From: Nocardioides sp. TRM66260-LWL
GTDB lineage: Bacteria > Actinomycetota > Actinomycetes > Propionibacteriales > Nocardioidaceae
Length of the DNA: 64,000 nt
NCBI RefSeq assembly: GCF_020075545.1
Contig: NZ_JAIQZK010000003.1
Span: 310,001-374,000, forward strand
Direction: 5' to 3'
Below are positions 16,380 through 26,057 of this stretch, in pieces. A program made the translations under genes and the position numbers. Within the stretch, counting starts at the first letter, position 1; every line of letters starts with the position of its first letter. Below the pieces are notes generated by a model, which saw only the letters and a list, made by a program, of their open reading frames with translations, ran no database searches and was not told the origin of the DNA.

Positions 16380-17177
16380 TCACCAGACCTCGTAGCCGAG
16401 AAGATCGGTGAGCTCGGCGGTCTCCCGCCGCAGCAGCGCGAGGGTGGCGTCGTCCAGCGTCCGCAGGCCGGTGCCGCGACCGCCGGCGCCGACGTGGCTG
16501 CGCAGGTGACGCGGCTGCGCGGACTCGATCGCGCGGAGCGTCGCGGGCGTGACCCGCTGGGCCGCCCCGCGGATCGCCGCTGCCGACGCCGTCAGGCCGA
16601 GGGCGTCGAGCGCCTGGCCGAGCCCGCGCTCGGGGTCGGCCAGGAGGTCCTCGTACCGCACCACGGGAACCCCGCGATCGAGCCAGGCGCGGGTGTGCCG
16701 CGGCCAGGTGTCGAACCGGGGGAGCGGCGCCGGGCCGACGACCACCTCCCGTGCGAAGGCGGCCGGGTCGTCGGTGACGGGGTAGTCGGCGAGTCGAAGG
16801 TAGCGGTGGTACGAGACCACGACGTCCGCAGGATGGCGGACCAGCAGCAGGGCCCGTCCGTAGCCGGGCTGCGGCGGCTGGTGCGACTTCACCACCAGCG
16901 GGCGGGGCAGCGAGCGGAGGTGGCCCTCGGTCGACTGGTAGATGTCGGGGACGACGTCCCCGAGGACCACCCCCTGGAGGTCCAGCCCCGGGTCCAGGGC
17001 GGCCGCGAGCAGGCAGCGCATCCAGGTGCTGCCCGACCGCGGGTACGACACCAGCATCGTGTCGTCGGGGTGCGGCAGGTAGAAGACGCCCGCCGCGGCG
17101 CCCGGTCGCAGCCGACGCCGGATCGCCCGGCGCGCCCGGAGGTGCAGCGGGCGCACCGGCCCTCGCGATCGCGTCAT
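16380..17177 (-). CDS. Sulfotransferase domain protein
   Basis: 265 residues from ATG 17177. The PAPS 5'-phosphosulfate loop is present as SYPRSGSTWMRCLL, and the 3'-phosphate motif as LLVRHPADVVVSYHRYLR. VVRYEDLLADPERGL is the conserved REDL-like segment of Sulfotransfer_1 proteins. It should transfer sulfate from PAPS to a carbohydrate or lipid. With the glycosyltransferase and methyltransferase downstream, it suggests a sulfated, methylated surface glycan or glycolipid, which would be unusual outside mycobacteria. No PAPS-synthesis genes are nearby. Confidence 0.85.
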   Translation of the reverse strand: MTRSRGPVRPLHLRARRAIRRRLRPGAAAGVFYLPHPDDTMLVSYPRSGSTWMRCLLAAALDPGLDLQGVVLGDVVPDIYQSTEGHLRSLPRPLVVKSHQPPQPGYGRALLLVRHPADVVVSYHRYLRLADYPVTDDPAAFAREVVVGPAPLPRFDTWPRHTRAWLDRGVPVVRYEDLLADPERGLGQALDALGLTASAAAIRGAAQRVTPATLRAIESAQPRHLRSHVGAGGRGTGLRTLDDATLALLRRETAELTDLLGYEVW

Positions 17178-17238
17178 CGCCCTGATGGTCCCCCGGCCGT
17201 CGGCGGACGCCGTGATCCGACCGAGCGGCGGACGCGAC

Positions 17239-17269
17239 GGCCCCCGCCGGACGAGGTCCGACGGGGGCC
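17239..17269 (-). terminator. Terminator hairpin after osmC-like gene
   Basis: A 14-bp stem (GGCCCCCGCCGGAC pairing with GTCCGACGGGGGCC, one G-U) with a GAG loop lies 24 bp past the OsmC stop on the minus strand and separates it from the sulfotransferase operon. Confidence 0.7.
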
Positions 17270-17292
17270 GCTGCTGGCGAGCGAGCCTCGGC

Positions 17293-17772
17293 TCAGGCGT
17301 CGGCGCTCTCGAGCTGCACCTGGCTCCAGTTCGTGACGAACTCGGTGCCGCTGCGGCGGAAGAGCTGCGAGACGGGGCAGCGGCGGTCGACCTCGCGCTC
17401 GAGCTCGGCGAACTGCTCAGGGGTCGCGTCGGACTCGATCTTGGCGACCACCTCGACGCGATCGAAGTTGGCGTTGCCCTCGGCGCCGCCGACGAAGACG
17501 GCGGTGTCGAGGTCGCCCTGCACGCGGAACTCCAGCCGGCCCAGGGTGATGCCGAGGTCCTTGGCGACGATGCTGGCGGTCACCTGGTTGCAGGACGTGA
17601 GCGCGCCGAGCGCGTAGAAGAGCGGGCTGGGCGCGGCGTCCTTGCCGCCGAACGCCGGGTAGGCGTCGGTGTGGAAGACGTGCGAGCCGGGGACGGTCAG
17701 CGTCTGCGCGACGCCGGTGCCCTCCGCCTCGAGGACGAAGGGGACGACGGTCTCCTTGGGCTTGATCGACAT
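17293..17772 (-). CDS. OsmC-family peroxiredoxin-like protein
   Basis: 159 residues from ATG 17772; this start is preceded by GGAG at a suitable distance, whereas the longer in-frame start at 17811 adds residues not typical of the family. The two OsmC cysteines are present as LTSCNQVTAS and RRCPVSQLF. OsmC proteins reduce organic hydroperoxides using thiols; in an actinobacterium mycothiol or lipoylated proteins are likely electron sources. It is a single-gene unit ending in a hairpin. Confidence 0.85.
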   Translation of the reverse strand: MSIKPKETVVPFVLEAEGTGVAQTLTVPGSHVFHTDAYPAFGGKDAAPSPLFYALGALTSCNQVTASIVAKDLGITLGRLEFRVQGDLDTAVFVGGAEGNANFDRVEVVAKIESDATPEQFAELEREVDRRCPVSQLFRRSGTEFVTNWSQVQLESADA

Positions 17773-17893
17773 GGGGAGTCTCCGATCGGGTCGGTAGCGG
17801 GTAGAGAACAATGCCGATCAACACAGTAGGGAATGGATCCAAGGGACGAGCAGCCGGGGCTCGTCCGACGCCCCGGCCGCGTAGGCCCCGGCC

Positions 17894-19336
17894 CTACTGG
17901 CCCTGGCCCAGCGAGTAGCCCAGCTCGCCGTCGAAGCGGTAGAGGCCCTCGGTCTTCACGACGTCGACGCCCGCCTGCTCGAGCCGGTGCAGCAGCGCGA
18001 CGACCTGGGCCTGGGTCGCGGTGCCCGGGTCCGCGGCCAGGAAGCGGCAGCGGAAGTGATCGGTGCAGAACGTCTCCGGCAGGCCGTCGGGCCACACCTT
18101 GACGCCCCGGTTCGTGATCAGCGCCAGCGACAGCGGGCCGTCGTCGGCCGCGGCGAGCGCGGCGGCCAGGGCGTCGGGGTCGCGGTCGGGGTGGTCGACG
18201 AACACGTCGACGCCGTCCATCGTCTTGGTGGCGCGCACGCGGACGCTCGGCTCGACCCGGATCGCCTCCTCGACCTGCGGGTAGCGCACCACCGGGAGCC
18301 GCGTGGGCTCCTCGCCGAGACGCGCGGCCACGGCGTCCGCGAACGCCTGCGTGCCCACGGGGGAGGCCGGCGAGCCCATGTCGGCGGTCGCCACGCCGTC
18401 CTCGACCGTGCGCAGCCAGGCGTTGTGCAGCCGCTCGGCGACGTCGCCCTGGCCGGCGTGCACGAGCATCATCGCCGAGGCCAGGATCAGCCCGCTCGGG
18501 TTGGCGACGTCCTGGCCGGCGATCGTCGGGGCCGAGCCGTGGATGGCCTCGAACATCGCGCAGTCGCGGCCGATGTTCGACGAGCCCGCGAGGCCCACCG
18601 AGCCCGCGACCTGCGCGGCGACGTCGGAGAGGATGTCGCCGTACAGGTTCGGCATGACCACGACGTCGAAGATCTCCGGGGTGTCGGCCAGGCGCGCGGC
18701 GCCGATGTCGACGATCGAGTGCTCGGCCTCGATCTCGGGGTACTCCGCGGCCACCTCGTCGAAGACCGCGTGGAAGAGCCCGTCGGTGAGCTTCATGATG
18801 TTGTCCTTGCTCATGCACGTGACCTTCGAGCGGCCGTGCCGGCGCGCGTACTCGAAGGCGTAGCGCACGATCCGCTCCGACCCCGGGCGGCTCACGAGCT
18901 TGAGGCACTGCACGACCTCGTCGGTCTGCCGGTGCTCGATGCCGGCGTAGAGGTCCTCCTCGTTCTCGCGCACGATGACGACGTCCATCGTCGGGTGCTT
19001 CGTCGGCAGGAAGGGGGAGTAGGCGACGCAGGGGCGGACGTTGGCGAACAGGCCGAGCGACTTGCGCACGGTGACGTTGAGCGACTTGAAGCCACCGCCC
19101 TGCGGCGTGGTGATCGGGGCCTTGAGGAACAGGCGCGTGCGACGCAGCGACTCCCACGCGTCCGGCTCGATGCCGGCGCTGTGGCCACGGTGGTAGACCG
19201 CCTGGCCGATCTGGATCTCCTCGATCGCCAGGCGCGCGCCCGCGGCGTCCAGGACCCGCAGCGCGGCGTCCATGATCTCCGGGCCGATGCCGTCGCCTCG
19301 GGCGATGGTCAGGGGGGTGTCGGGCGACGCGGTCAT
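17894..19336 (-). CDS. icd: NADP-dependent isocitrate dehydrogenase, long Thermus/Rickettsia type
   Basis: 480 residues. The catalytic core of the isocitrate/isopropylmalate dehydrogenase family is clear: IARGDGIGPEIM, SLNVTVRKSLGLFANVRP (substrate arginines), YAGIEH, DNIMKLTDGLF, and MPNLYGDILSDVAAQVAGSVGLAGS. The extra C-terminal domain of about 140 residues (from about VEPSVRVRATKTMDGV) is the one found in dimeric IDHs of Thermus and Rickettsia type, so this is isocitrate rather than isopropylmalate dehydrogenase. It gives 2-oxoglutarate and NADPH in the citrate cycle; gltA lies 40 kb away. GAGGAGGAG before the ATG is a strong ribosome site. Confidence 0.85.
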   Translation of the reverse strand: MTASPDTPLTIARGDGIGPEIMDAALRVLDAAGARLAIEEIQIGQAVYHRGHSAGIEPDAWESLRRTRLFLKAPITTPQGGGFKSLNVTVRKSLGLFANVRPCVAYSPFLPTKHPTMDVVIVRENEEDLYAGIEHRQTDEVVQCLKLVSRPGSERIVRYAFEYARRHGRSKVTCMSKDNIMKLTDGLFHAVFDEVAAEYPEIEAEHSIVDIGAARLADTPEIFDVVVMPNLYGDILSDVAAQVAGSVGLAGSSNIGRDCAMFEAIHGSAPTIAGQDVANPSGLILASAMMLVHAGQGDVAERLHNAWLRTVEDGVATADMGSPASPVGTQAFADAVAARLGEEPTRLPVVRYPQVEEAIRVEPSVRVRATKTMDGVDVFVDHPDRDPDALAAALAAADDGPLSLALITNRGVKVWPDGLPETFCTDHFRCRFLAADPGTATQAQVVALLHRLEQAGVDVVKTEGLYRFDGELGYSLGQGQ

Positions 19337-19372
19337 GGGGCTCCTCCTCGAGCAGGCGGGATCAGCAGCAAT

Positions 19373-19378
19373 AGAATA
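19373..19378 (-). promoter_or_regulatory. Possible -10 of the icd promoter
   Basis: On the minus strand TATTCT lies about 37 bp upstream of the icd ATG in a locally AT-richer patch; the -35 (GCATTG or TTGCAG) is poor. The rest of 19337-19543 shows nothing else that I recognise. Confidence 0.3.
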
Positions 19379-19543
19379 CCGGAATCATGGTTCTGCAATG
19401 CCGGGTGCCGCCTCCATCATGGCCCCGGCGCCACGCCGGGTCACGGGGTGGCGCGATCTGCGCGGGTCATGGGTCTCGACGCGGTCGTGGCCGGGCTCGT
19501 CCGGGCTCGTTTGCCGGCCTACTCGATCGGGTAGGTCCGTCGC

Positions 19544-19639
19544 GTGAGCGATCACCTCATCCCGCTCTGCAGCGTATCGAGCGCCGCCGGATGCGCGGCC
19601 GAGCTGGACCGGGAGTACGAGGCAGGCGGTGAGCGGTGA
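19544..19639 (+). pseudogene. 31-codon remnant of a paralogue of the downstream membrane-protein gene
   Basis: A 31-codon frame starting GTG 19544 reads MSDHLIPLCSVSSAAGC and then AELDREYEAGGER, ending TGA at 19639. Its first residues MSD and its last eleven match the start and the end (AELDREYEAGGRQ) of the 156-residue protein that follows at 19686, with everything between missing. It looks like a paralogue that lost its middle by deletion, with silent differences between copies (CTGGACCGGGAG against CTCGACCGCGAG). Whether it is translated is unknown. Confidence 0.5.
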
Positions 19640-19685
19640 TCGCCCGATCCGACGGTCGCCGACTCCACAGCCGAAGGGAGCGCCG

Positions 19686-20156
19686 ATGAGTGACCGTCCG
19701 GGTCTCCCCCGGAACCGACGGCAGGCCGCTGCTGTGGACGACGACGGGCGCCGTGGGCTGCGGCAGGTGCCGCTGATGTTCTGGAGGCTCGTGGCCTCGA
19801 CGATCGCCGGGCTGCTCCTGCTCGCCGCCGTCATCGCGGACTCCGAGACCACCTGTCTCATCGCCTCGGTCATCCTCCTGTGCTCGGCGCTGGCCGCCCG
19901 CGACCTGGTGCGCATCGGCCCCAATGGCCCGGTGGTGGTGCCCGGCATCCACGGCGCGAGCGTCGCCGTCCTGATCGTGGTCCCCGCAGCAGCGGCCGAC
20001 TGGGCCTGGGCGGCCTGGCTGGCCGGGGCAGCGGGCATCGCGTTCACCGTGCAGGTGCTGATCTCGATGACCTGGGGTGACAGGCGCAAGCGAGCGGCTC
20101 GTCAGGCCTTCCTGGCCGAGCTCGACCGCGAGTACGAGGCAGGTGGCAGGCAGTGA
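19686..20156 (+). CDS. Small four-helix membrane protein, unknown function
   Basis: 156 residues from ATG 19686, chosen for the strong GAAGGGAG ribosome site 5 bp upstream. Residues about 33-130 contain three or four membrane helices (FWRLVASTIAGLLLLAAVIA, CLIASVILLCSALAA, VAVLIVVPAAAADWAWAAWLAG, IAFTVQVLIS); the C-terminal tail is charged and ends AELDREYEAGGRQ. I do not recognise a family. The GTG start of the next gene overlaps its stop by 4 bp, so it forms an operon with two further small genes. Confidence 0.6.
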   Translation: MSDRPGLPRNRRQAAAVDDDGRRGLRQVPLMFWRLVASTIAGLLLLAAVIADSETTCLIASVILLCSALAARDLVRIGPNGPVVVPGIHGASVAVLIVVPAAAADWAWAAWLAGAAGIAFTVQVLISMTWGDRRKRAARQAFLAELDREYEAGGRQ

Positions 20157-20779
20157 CCGCGCAGCCGTCGGACCCCTTCGTCCGGCTCGAGCTCCTGGCC
20201 CCGCCCGGCTGGGTGCGCCTGCCGCTCGACGTCGACCCCGACGCGTGGGCCGCGGAGGAGACCCGCTCGGCGTCCGCGGGCCTGCGTCCCCAAGGCTCCT
20301 CGGTCGGGCTCGAGACCGCGACGGAGCTGCTCGCCAGCGCCGCCCGACGGGCCCAGCACCTGTGGGACGGCGACTTCGCCGCACCGGTCTCCCTCGCGCT
20401 GCAGCCCGACCCGCTCGGGCGGGTGTACGCCGTGGTCGACGCCTGCCTGTTCCCGATGGAGGATCTCCCGCTCACCCCGGACCGCATCCTCGGCATCGGG
20501 TCCGACCACGGCGGCATCCTCGGCGACGTCGAGACCACCGAGGTCGAGCTGCCGGCCGGACGCGCGCTGCGTCATCGCGGCCTGCTGGCGGCCATGCCGG
20601 GGCTCGACGACCCGACGTCGTCCCAGGTCACCGAGGCGCTCGCGTACCTGATCACGCCCGTCGACCTGCCCGGGTTCGTGCTGCTCGAGGCCCAGTGGGC
20701 CGAGCTCGACCTCGCCGAGGAGATCGTCGCGCAGGTCGATGAGATCGCCGACACCCTGCTCGTGGAGGCCCGGCAGTGA
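20153..20779 (+). CDS. Hypothetical protein, 208 aa
   Basis: GTG start within the previous gene's stop. It is a soluble, acidic protein with no signal or helix-rich membrane segment. It opens with FVRLELLAPPGWVRLPLDVD, a motif that recurs in the 54-residue product of the next gene. The rest (AARRAQHLWDGDFAAPVSLALQPD, PLTPDRILGIGSDHGG, HRGLLAAMPGLDDP, YLITPVDLPGFVLLEAQWAE) suggests an alpha/beta fold, but I cannot name a family. Its role is unknown. Confidence 0.6.
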   Translation: MTAQPSDPFVRLELLAPPGWVRLPLDVDPDAWAAEETRSASAGLRPQGSSVGLETATELLASAARRAQHLWDGDFAAPVSLALQPDPLGRVYAVVDACLFPMEDLPLTPDRILGIGSDHGGILGDVETTEVELPAGRALRHRGLLAAMPGLDDPTSSQVTEALAYLITPVDLPGFVLLEAQWAELDLAEEIVAQVDEIADTLLVEARQ

Positions 20780-20940
20780 CCCTCGGCTACCGGCTGATCG
20801 CGCCGGACGGCTGGGACCGCGTCCCGCTCGACGACCGTGCCGAGCGGGCGGTCGGACGCACGCTCTTCGACGCGGTCGCGTCCAGCGTGCGGTGGCAGGT
20901 CGGTGACGAGCCCGCCGCCGCTGACGCGGTGACCTCCTGA
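20776..20940 (+). CDS. 54-residue hypothetical protein
   Basis: GTG 20776 overlaps the stop of the 208-residue gene (GTGA), and the frame ends at TGA 20940. It reads MTLGYRLIAPDGWDRVPLDD...RAVGRTLFDAVASS. The segment YRLIAPDGWDRVPLD matches RLELLAPPGWVRLPLD at the start of the upstream protein, so it is either a truncated paralogue or a small partner. Tight coupling favours a real gene. Confidence 0.5.
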   Translation: MTLGYRLIAPDGWDRVPLDDRAERAVGRTLFDAVASSVRWQVGDEPAAADAVTS

Positions 20941-20997
20941 CGCGTCGAGGCGCCGGTCCGGGCCGATCGTCCCGGGCCGCATCGCCCGGCCCGGACC

Positions 20998-21390
20998 TCA
21001 GGGCTCGAGGCCGCTGAGGTCGCCCGGGACGTCGACGGCGTGCTGGCGCAGCACCTCGAGCGGGATCAGCCGCAGCACCGAGGCGTTCGTCGCGGCCAGC
21101 CGCACCGGGGCGGCCGCGCCGTCGTGGTGGGCGCGCAGCCAGTTGTGCGCCGTCACGCACCACGGGTCGCCCGGACGCAGGCCGGGGAACCCGTACTCCG
21201 GTCGCGGCGTCGCGAGGTCGTTGCCGATCGACGCCTGGTGGGCCAGGAACGCGTCGGTGACGACGGCGCAGACCGTGTGCATGACCCGCTCGTCGCCGCG
21301 GGTGGCGCAGCAGCCGTCGCGGTGGAAGCCGGTCATCGGCTCCGTGCCGCACTCCTCCAGCTCGCCGCCCAGGACGTTGCGCTCGCTCAC
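20998..21390 (-). CDS. DUF2237 family protein
   Basis: 130 residues from GTG 21390. MSERNVLGGELEECGTEPMTGFHRDGCC, then H-T-V-C-A-V-V-T-D-A-F-L, GNDLATPRPEYGFPGL and GDPWCVTAHNWLRAHHDG are the conserved blocks of the DUF2237 family, small proteins of unknown function whose conserved Cys/His residues suggest a metal site or redox role. It lies 26 bp downstream of typA on the same strand and may be cotranscribed. Confidence 0.8.
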   Translation of the reverse strand: MSERNVLGGELEECGTEPMTGFHRDGCCATRGDERVMHTVCAVVTDAFLAHQASIGNDLATPRPEYGFPGLRPGDPWCVTAHNWLRAHHDGAAAPVRLAATNASVLRLIPLEVLRQHAVDVPGDLSGLEP

Positions 21391-21416
21391 GACGCCATCC
21401 GTCCCCCGGCTCCGGC

Positions 21417-23309
<1,893 letters not shown>

Positions 23310-23471
23310 GGCGAGACTTCCGGCGAGAGGGGCGCTCCCGGGCGTCGGGGGCGCGTGCGAACGGGCCCGAGGGCCCCGGTGAGTCTAGGGCCGGGGTCGG
23401 GTGCGGGCCGATTCGCCGGAGCCCGGGGTGACGCCGGTCTCAGGCCGGGGCGCGGTCGGGCGCGGCACGGC

Positions 23472-23562
23472 GGTCGAGCCTGTCGAGACCCCCGCACCCG
23501 ACGCGGTGGTCGATCGAGCTTGTCGAGACCCTCGCGGATCGGTGGTCGAGCTTGTCGAGACC
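23472..23562 (+). repeat. Three copies of a dispersed GTCGAGCTTGTCGAGACC repeat
   Basis: Copies at 23472-23490 (GGTCGAGCCTGTCGAGACC), 23505-23530 and 23541-23562 (GGTGGTCGAGCTTGTCGAGACC) lie in the 479-bp gap 23310-23788 between typA and the HNH gene, each followed by a CCCGCACCCGA-like spacer. The element is partly self-complementary. The same unit recurs beyond the HNH gene. The rest of the gap has no gene and becomes AT-richer from about 23640. Confidence 0.8.
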
Positions 23563-23759
23563 CCCGCACCCGAACACCGGCGGTCGGCTCACTGTTCGGC
23601 GGTGGTCGCTGTGGCGGTCATGGCACTCGGTGGTTGCCCGCCGTCTCGGTAGCTCGGGTGTTCCCCTTTCGCCGTCGCCGGCTGCACCTTTGCATCTCTC
23701 AGTTGTCTTTGGCTGAGGTTCTCAAAACCCTCATCTGATCTGGGGATATCCACTTCTCT

Positions 23760-23775
23760 TCGAACGCGTGTTCGC
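23760..23775 (+). promoter_or_regulatory. LexA (SOS) box of the DUF222/HNH gene
   Basis: T-CGAACGCGTGTTCG-C: both half-sites of the actinobacterial SOS box (CGAAC-N4-GTTCG) are perfect. It sits directly upstream of the -10 TAGAAT (23777-23782), where LexA would block RNA polymerase. Confidence 0.8.
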
Positions 23776-23776
23776 A

Positions 23777-23782
23777 TAGAAT
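23777..23782 (+). promoter_or_regulatory. -10 element of a probably leaderless HNH transcript
   Basis: TAGAAT ends 6 bp before the ATG at 23789, so transcription would start at or near the A of the start codon, giving a leaderless mRNA. No ribosome site is visible between them. Confidence 0.6.
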
Positions 23783-23788
23783 CACGCT

Positions 23789-25093
23789 ATGCCCTCTCGG
23801 ACCCCACGGCTGCTTCGCGACAGTGACGCGTTGCGCGCGGCGATGGCCGCGCGGGCTGCTGAAGAGCAGTCGGCCCGCGAGGTCTTCATCGCGGCCGCGG
23901 ACTGGGCGATCGCCCACGTCGCCGGGTCCGGTGACGTCGCGGGGTACGTGATCGACACCGGGATGATGCTCCCGCTGGCCGGTGCCGGTGCGCCCGAGGT
24001 GCAGGAGCACGCGGTCACCGAGTTCATCACCGCGCTGGGCATGACCCAGCAGGCCGGCTCGTTCTACGTCGGACACGCCCTGGAGGCGTGTGTGCGGTTG
24101 CCGCGCGTCTGGTCTCGTCTAGTGAAGGGCGAGCTCGCGGTCTGGCAGGTGCGTCGGATCACCGAGGACACCATCCCGCTCTCCGCCGAAGCCGCTGACC
24201 TGGTCGACGCGCGGATCGCGGCGTACGCCCACCAGGTCTCGCGCACCCAGATCAGCAACATCTGCCGGGTCGCGCAGGAGCACGCCGACCCCGGGGACGC
24301 GGTCCTGCGTCAGGCGCGCGAAGCCGAGCACCGTCGCTTCGACGTCTGGCTCGGCCAGACCGGTTTCGACGGCACCGTCGACGTCAGCGCGATCCTCGAC
24401 CAGCCCGATGCCGCCGACCTGGAACGCGCCATCGCGGCCCTCGCCGAGCAGCTGAAGAAGGCCGGATCCCAGGAGACGCTGAACGTCCGGCGCGCGAAGG
24501 CCGCCGGCATGCTCGCACGCGGCGAGCAGGCCCTCCCGCTCGAGACCGGCGAGACCCCCACCCGGAACGCTCCGAGCCGGTCGAGGCATCTCACGCTCTA
24601 CGTCCACCTGTCGGTGGACGCGGTCACCGGCGCCCTCGGCGACGTGGCGCGTTCCGAGGCGTCCCGGTCGCCCCTCGGCGTCGACGTCATCAAGGCCTGG
24701 TGCCAGACCGCCGGCACCACCGTGACCGTCCGACCGGTGCTCGACGTCGCGGCGGAGCGCTACTCCGACGCCTACGAGGTGCCGGACCTGATGCGCGAGC
24801 AGATCGTCCTCCGCGACCACACCTGCGTGTTCCCGTACTGCCGCCGACCCGCGAGAGCCTGCGACGCCGACCACATCGACCCCTACGAGTCAGGCGGACC
24901 GACGGCGTCGTCCAACCTGGCGCCACTCTGCCGCAAGCACCACCGCCACAAGACCCACGACGGCTGGCGCTACAAGCCCGACCCCGACGGCCCACCCGGC
25001 AACTACCTGTGGCGATCGCCGAACGGCGTCCGATTCCGCCGCGACCGTCACGGCACCACCCTGGTGGTGGTCGAGCCTGACCCCGGTGGTTGA
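23789..25093 (+). CDS. DUF222 / 13E12-type HNH endonuclease-domain protein
   Basis: 434 residues. The DUF222 region spans about residues 1-300 (FIAAADWAIAHVAG, KGELAVWQVRRITEDT), and the C-terminal HNH domain reads CVFPYC...CDADHIDPYESGG...NLAPLCRKHHRHKTH, giving the H-N-H residues and zinc-type Cys pairs. This is the 13E12 repeat family of actinobacteria; several mycobacterial members are known LexA targets, and this one has its own LexA box. Its exact role (DNA repair or mobile-element-like nuclease) is unknown. It lies between clusters of dispersed repeats. Confidence 0.85.
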   Translation: MPSRTPRLLRDSDALRAAMAARAAEEQSAREVFIAAADWAIAHVAGSGDVAGYVIDTGMMLPLAGAGAPEVQEHAVTEFITALGMTQQAGSFYVGHALEACVRLPRVWSRLVKGELAVWQVRRITEDTIPLSAEAADLVDARIAAYAHQVSRTQISNICRVAQEHADPGDAVLRQAREAEHRRFDVWLGQTGFDGTVDVSAILDQPDAADLERAIAALAEQLKKAGSQETLNVRRAKAAGMLARGEQALPLETGETPTRNAPSRSRHLTLYVHLSVDAVTGALGDVARSEASRSPLGVDVIKAWCQTAGTTVTVRPVLDVAAERYSDAYEVPDLMREQIVLRDHTCVFPYCRRPARACDADHIDPYESGGPTASSNLAPLCRKHHRHKTHDGWRYKPDPDGPPGNYLWRSPNGVRFRRDRHGTTLVVVEPDPGG

Positions 25094-25103
25094 GCCGCAC
25101 TCC

Positions 25104-25149
25104 GGTGGTTGAGCTTGTCGAAACCCCGGTCTCGACAAGCTCGACCACC
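25104..25149. repeat. Inverted pair of the dispersed TGAGCTTGTCGA repeat
   Basis: GGTGGTTGAGCTTGTCGAAACC (25104-25125) faces its near-complement at 25128-25149, forming a hairpin of about 22 bp with a few G-T mismatches. Partial copies of the GGTGGTTGAG/CTCGACCACC arm lie on both sides (about 25084-25200). The 213-bp gap 25094-25306 holds no gene. Confidence 0.8.
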
Positions 25150-25306
25150 GACAGCTCAGCTCGACCACCGACAGCCCCGCTCCACCACTGACAGCCCCGC
25201 AGCCCGACACCTCCCCGGTGATCGGGCCAGCGGCGCGTGAGGACGTGGTGAGGCCACCCAGGCCCGTCGGCCCTGCGCTGCGCAGGGCGCGAGCCGCGGC
25301 CGAGGC

Positions 25307-25996
25307 TCAGCCGAGCGCGCGGTCGAGCGCCGCCGCGACGTGCAGCGTGGTGCACGGGAAGAGCGGCAGCTCGGAGTCGGCCTGCCGCACCAGCAGCTCC
25401 AGCTCGGTGCAGCCGAGGATGACCCCGCCCGCCCCGGCGTCCCAGAGCCGCTCGATCTGGGCGACCACGGTGCGCCGGGAGGCGTCGACGACGCGACCCG
25501 CGACGAGCTCCTCGTAGATGATCCGGTTGATCTCGGCGTGGGCCTCGGCGTCCGGCACGTGCACGGTGAGGCCGTGCGAGGCCAGGCGGCTGGTGAAGAA
25601 GTCGCGCGACATGGCGAACGTCGTGCCGAGGAAGCCCACCGACGTGACGCCCTGCGCGAGGCAGGCCTCGGCGACGACGTCGGCCAGGTGCAGCAGCGGG
25701 ACGTCGATCGCCGCCGCGACCTGGTCGGCCACCCGGTGAAAGGTGGTGGTGGCGAGGAGCACGAAGTCGGCGCCGCCGCGCTCCAGACCCTGCGCTGCCT
25801 CGGCCAGGACGGCCGCGACGGCGTCCCAGTCCTCGGCCTCCTGCAGGGCCGTGACCTCGGCGAAGTCGACCGACGAGAGCAGCACCCGGGCGGAGGCGAG
25901 GCCGCCGCGCCGCTCCTGCACCCCGACGTTGAGCGCCTCGTAGTACACGGCGCTGCTCTCCCAGCTCATCCCACCGATGACACCGATCGTCTGCAT
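25307..25996 (-). CDS. Aspartate/glutamate racemase-family protein (YgeA-like), one catalytic Cys missing
   Basis: 229 residues. MQTIGVIGGMSWESSAVYYEALN, SVDFAEV, RVADQVAAAIDVPLLHLAD and GVILGCTELELLV are the YgeA/aspartate racemase blocks. The second catalytic cysteine (GCTE) is present, but the first, expected at about residue 82 in the motif C-T-N-T-x-H, is replaced: LLATTTFH, with Ala82 (codon GCC). The two-base racemase mechanism needs both cysteines, so racemase activity is doubtful. The protein may be a decarboxylase, an isomerase relative or a sensor. It is a single gene. Confidence 0.75.
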   Translation of the reverse strand: MQTIGVIGGMSWESSAVYYEALNVGVQERRGGLASARVLLSSVDFAEVTALQEAEDWDAVAAVLAEAAQGLERGGADFVLLATTTFHRVADQVAAAIDVPLLHLADVVAEACLAQGVTSVGFLGTTFAMSRDFFTSRLASHGLTVHVPDAEAHAEINRIIYEELVAGRVVDASRRTVVAQIERLWDAGAGGVILGCTELELLVRQADSELPLFPCTTLHVAAALDRALG

Positions 25997-26057
25997 GCGC
26001 TGAGTCTGGCACCCGGTCGATGACGCCGTGCGGGGCGGTCGCGGGACGGGACCGGGG

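Noticed and set aside
23310..23788. Possible tRNA or attachment site next to the HNH island
   Set aside because: No cloverleaf or tRNA 3' end could be folded, and no direct-repeat pair of att length was seen.
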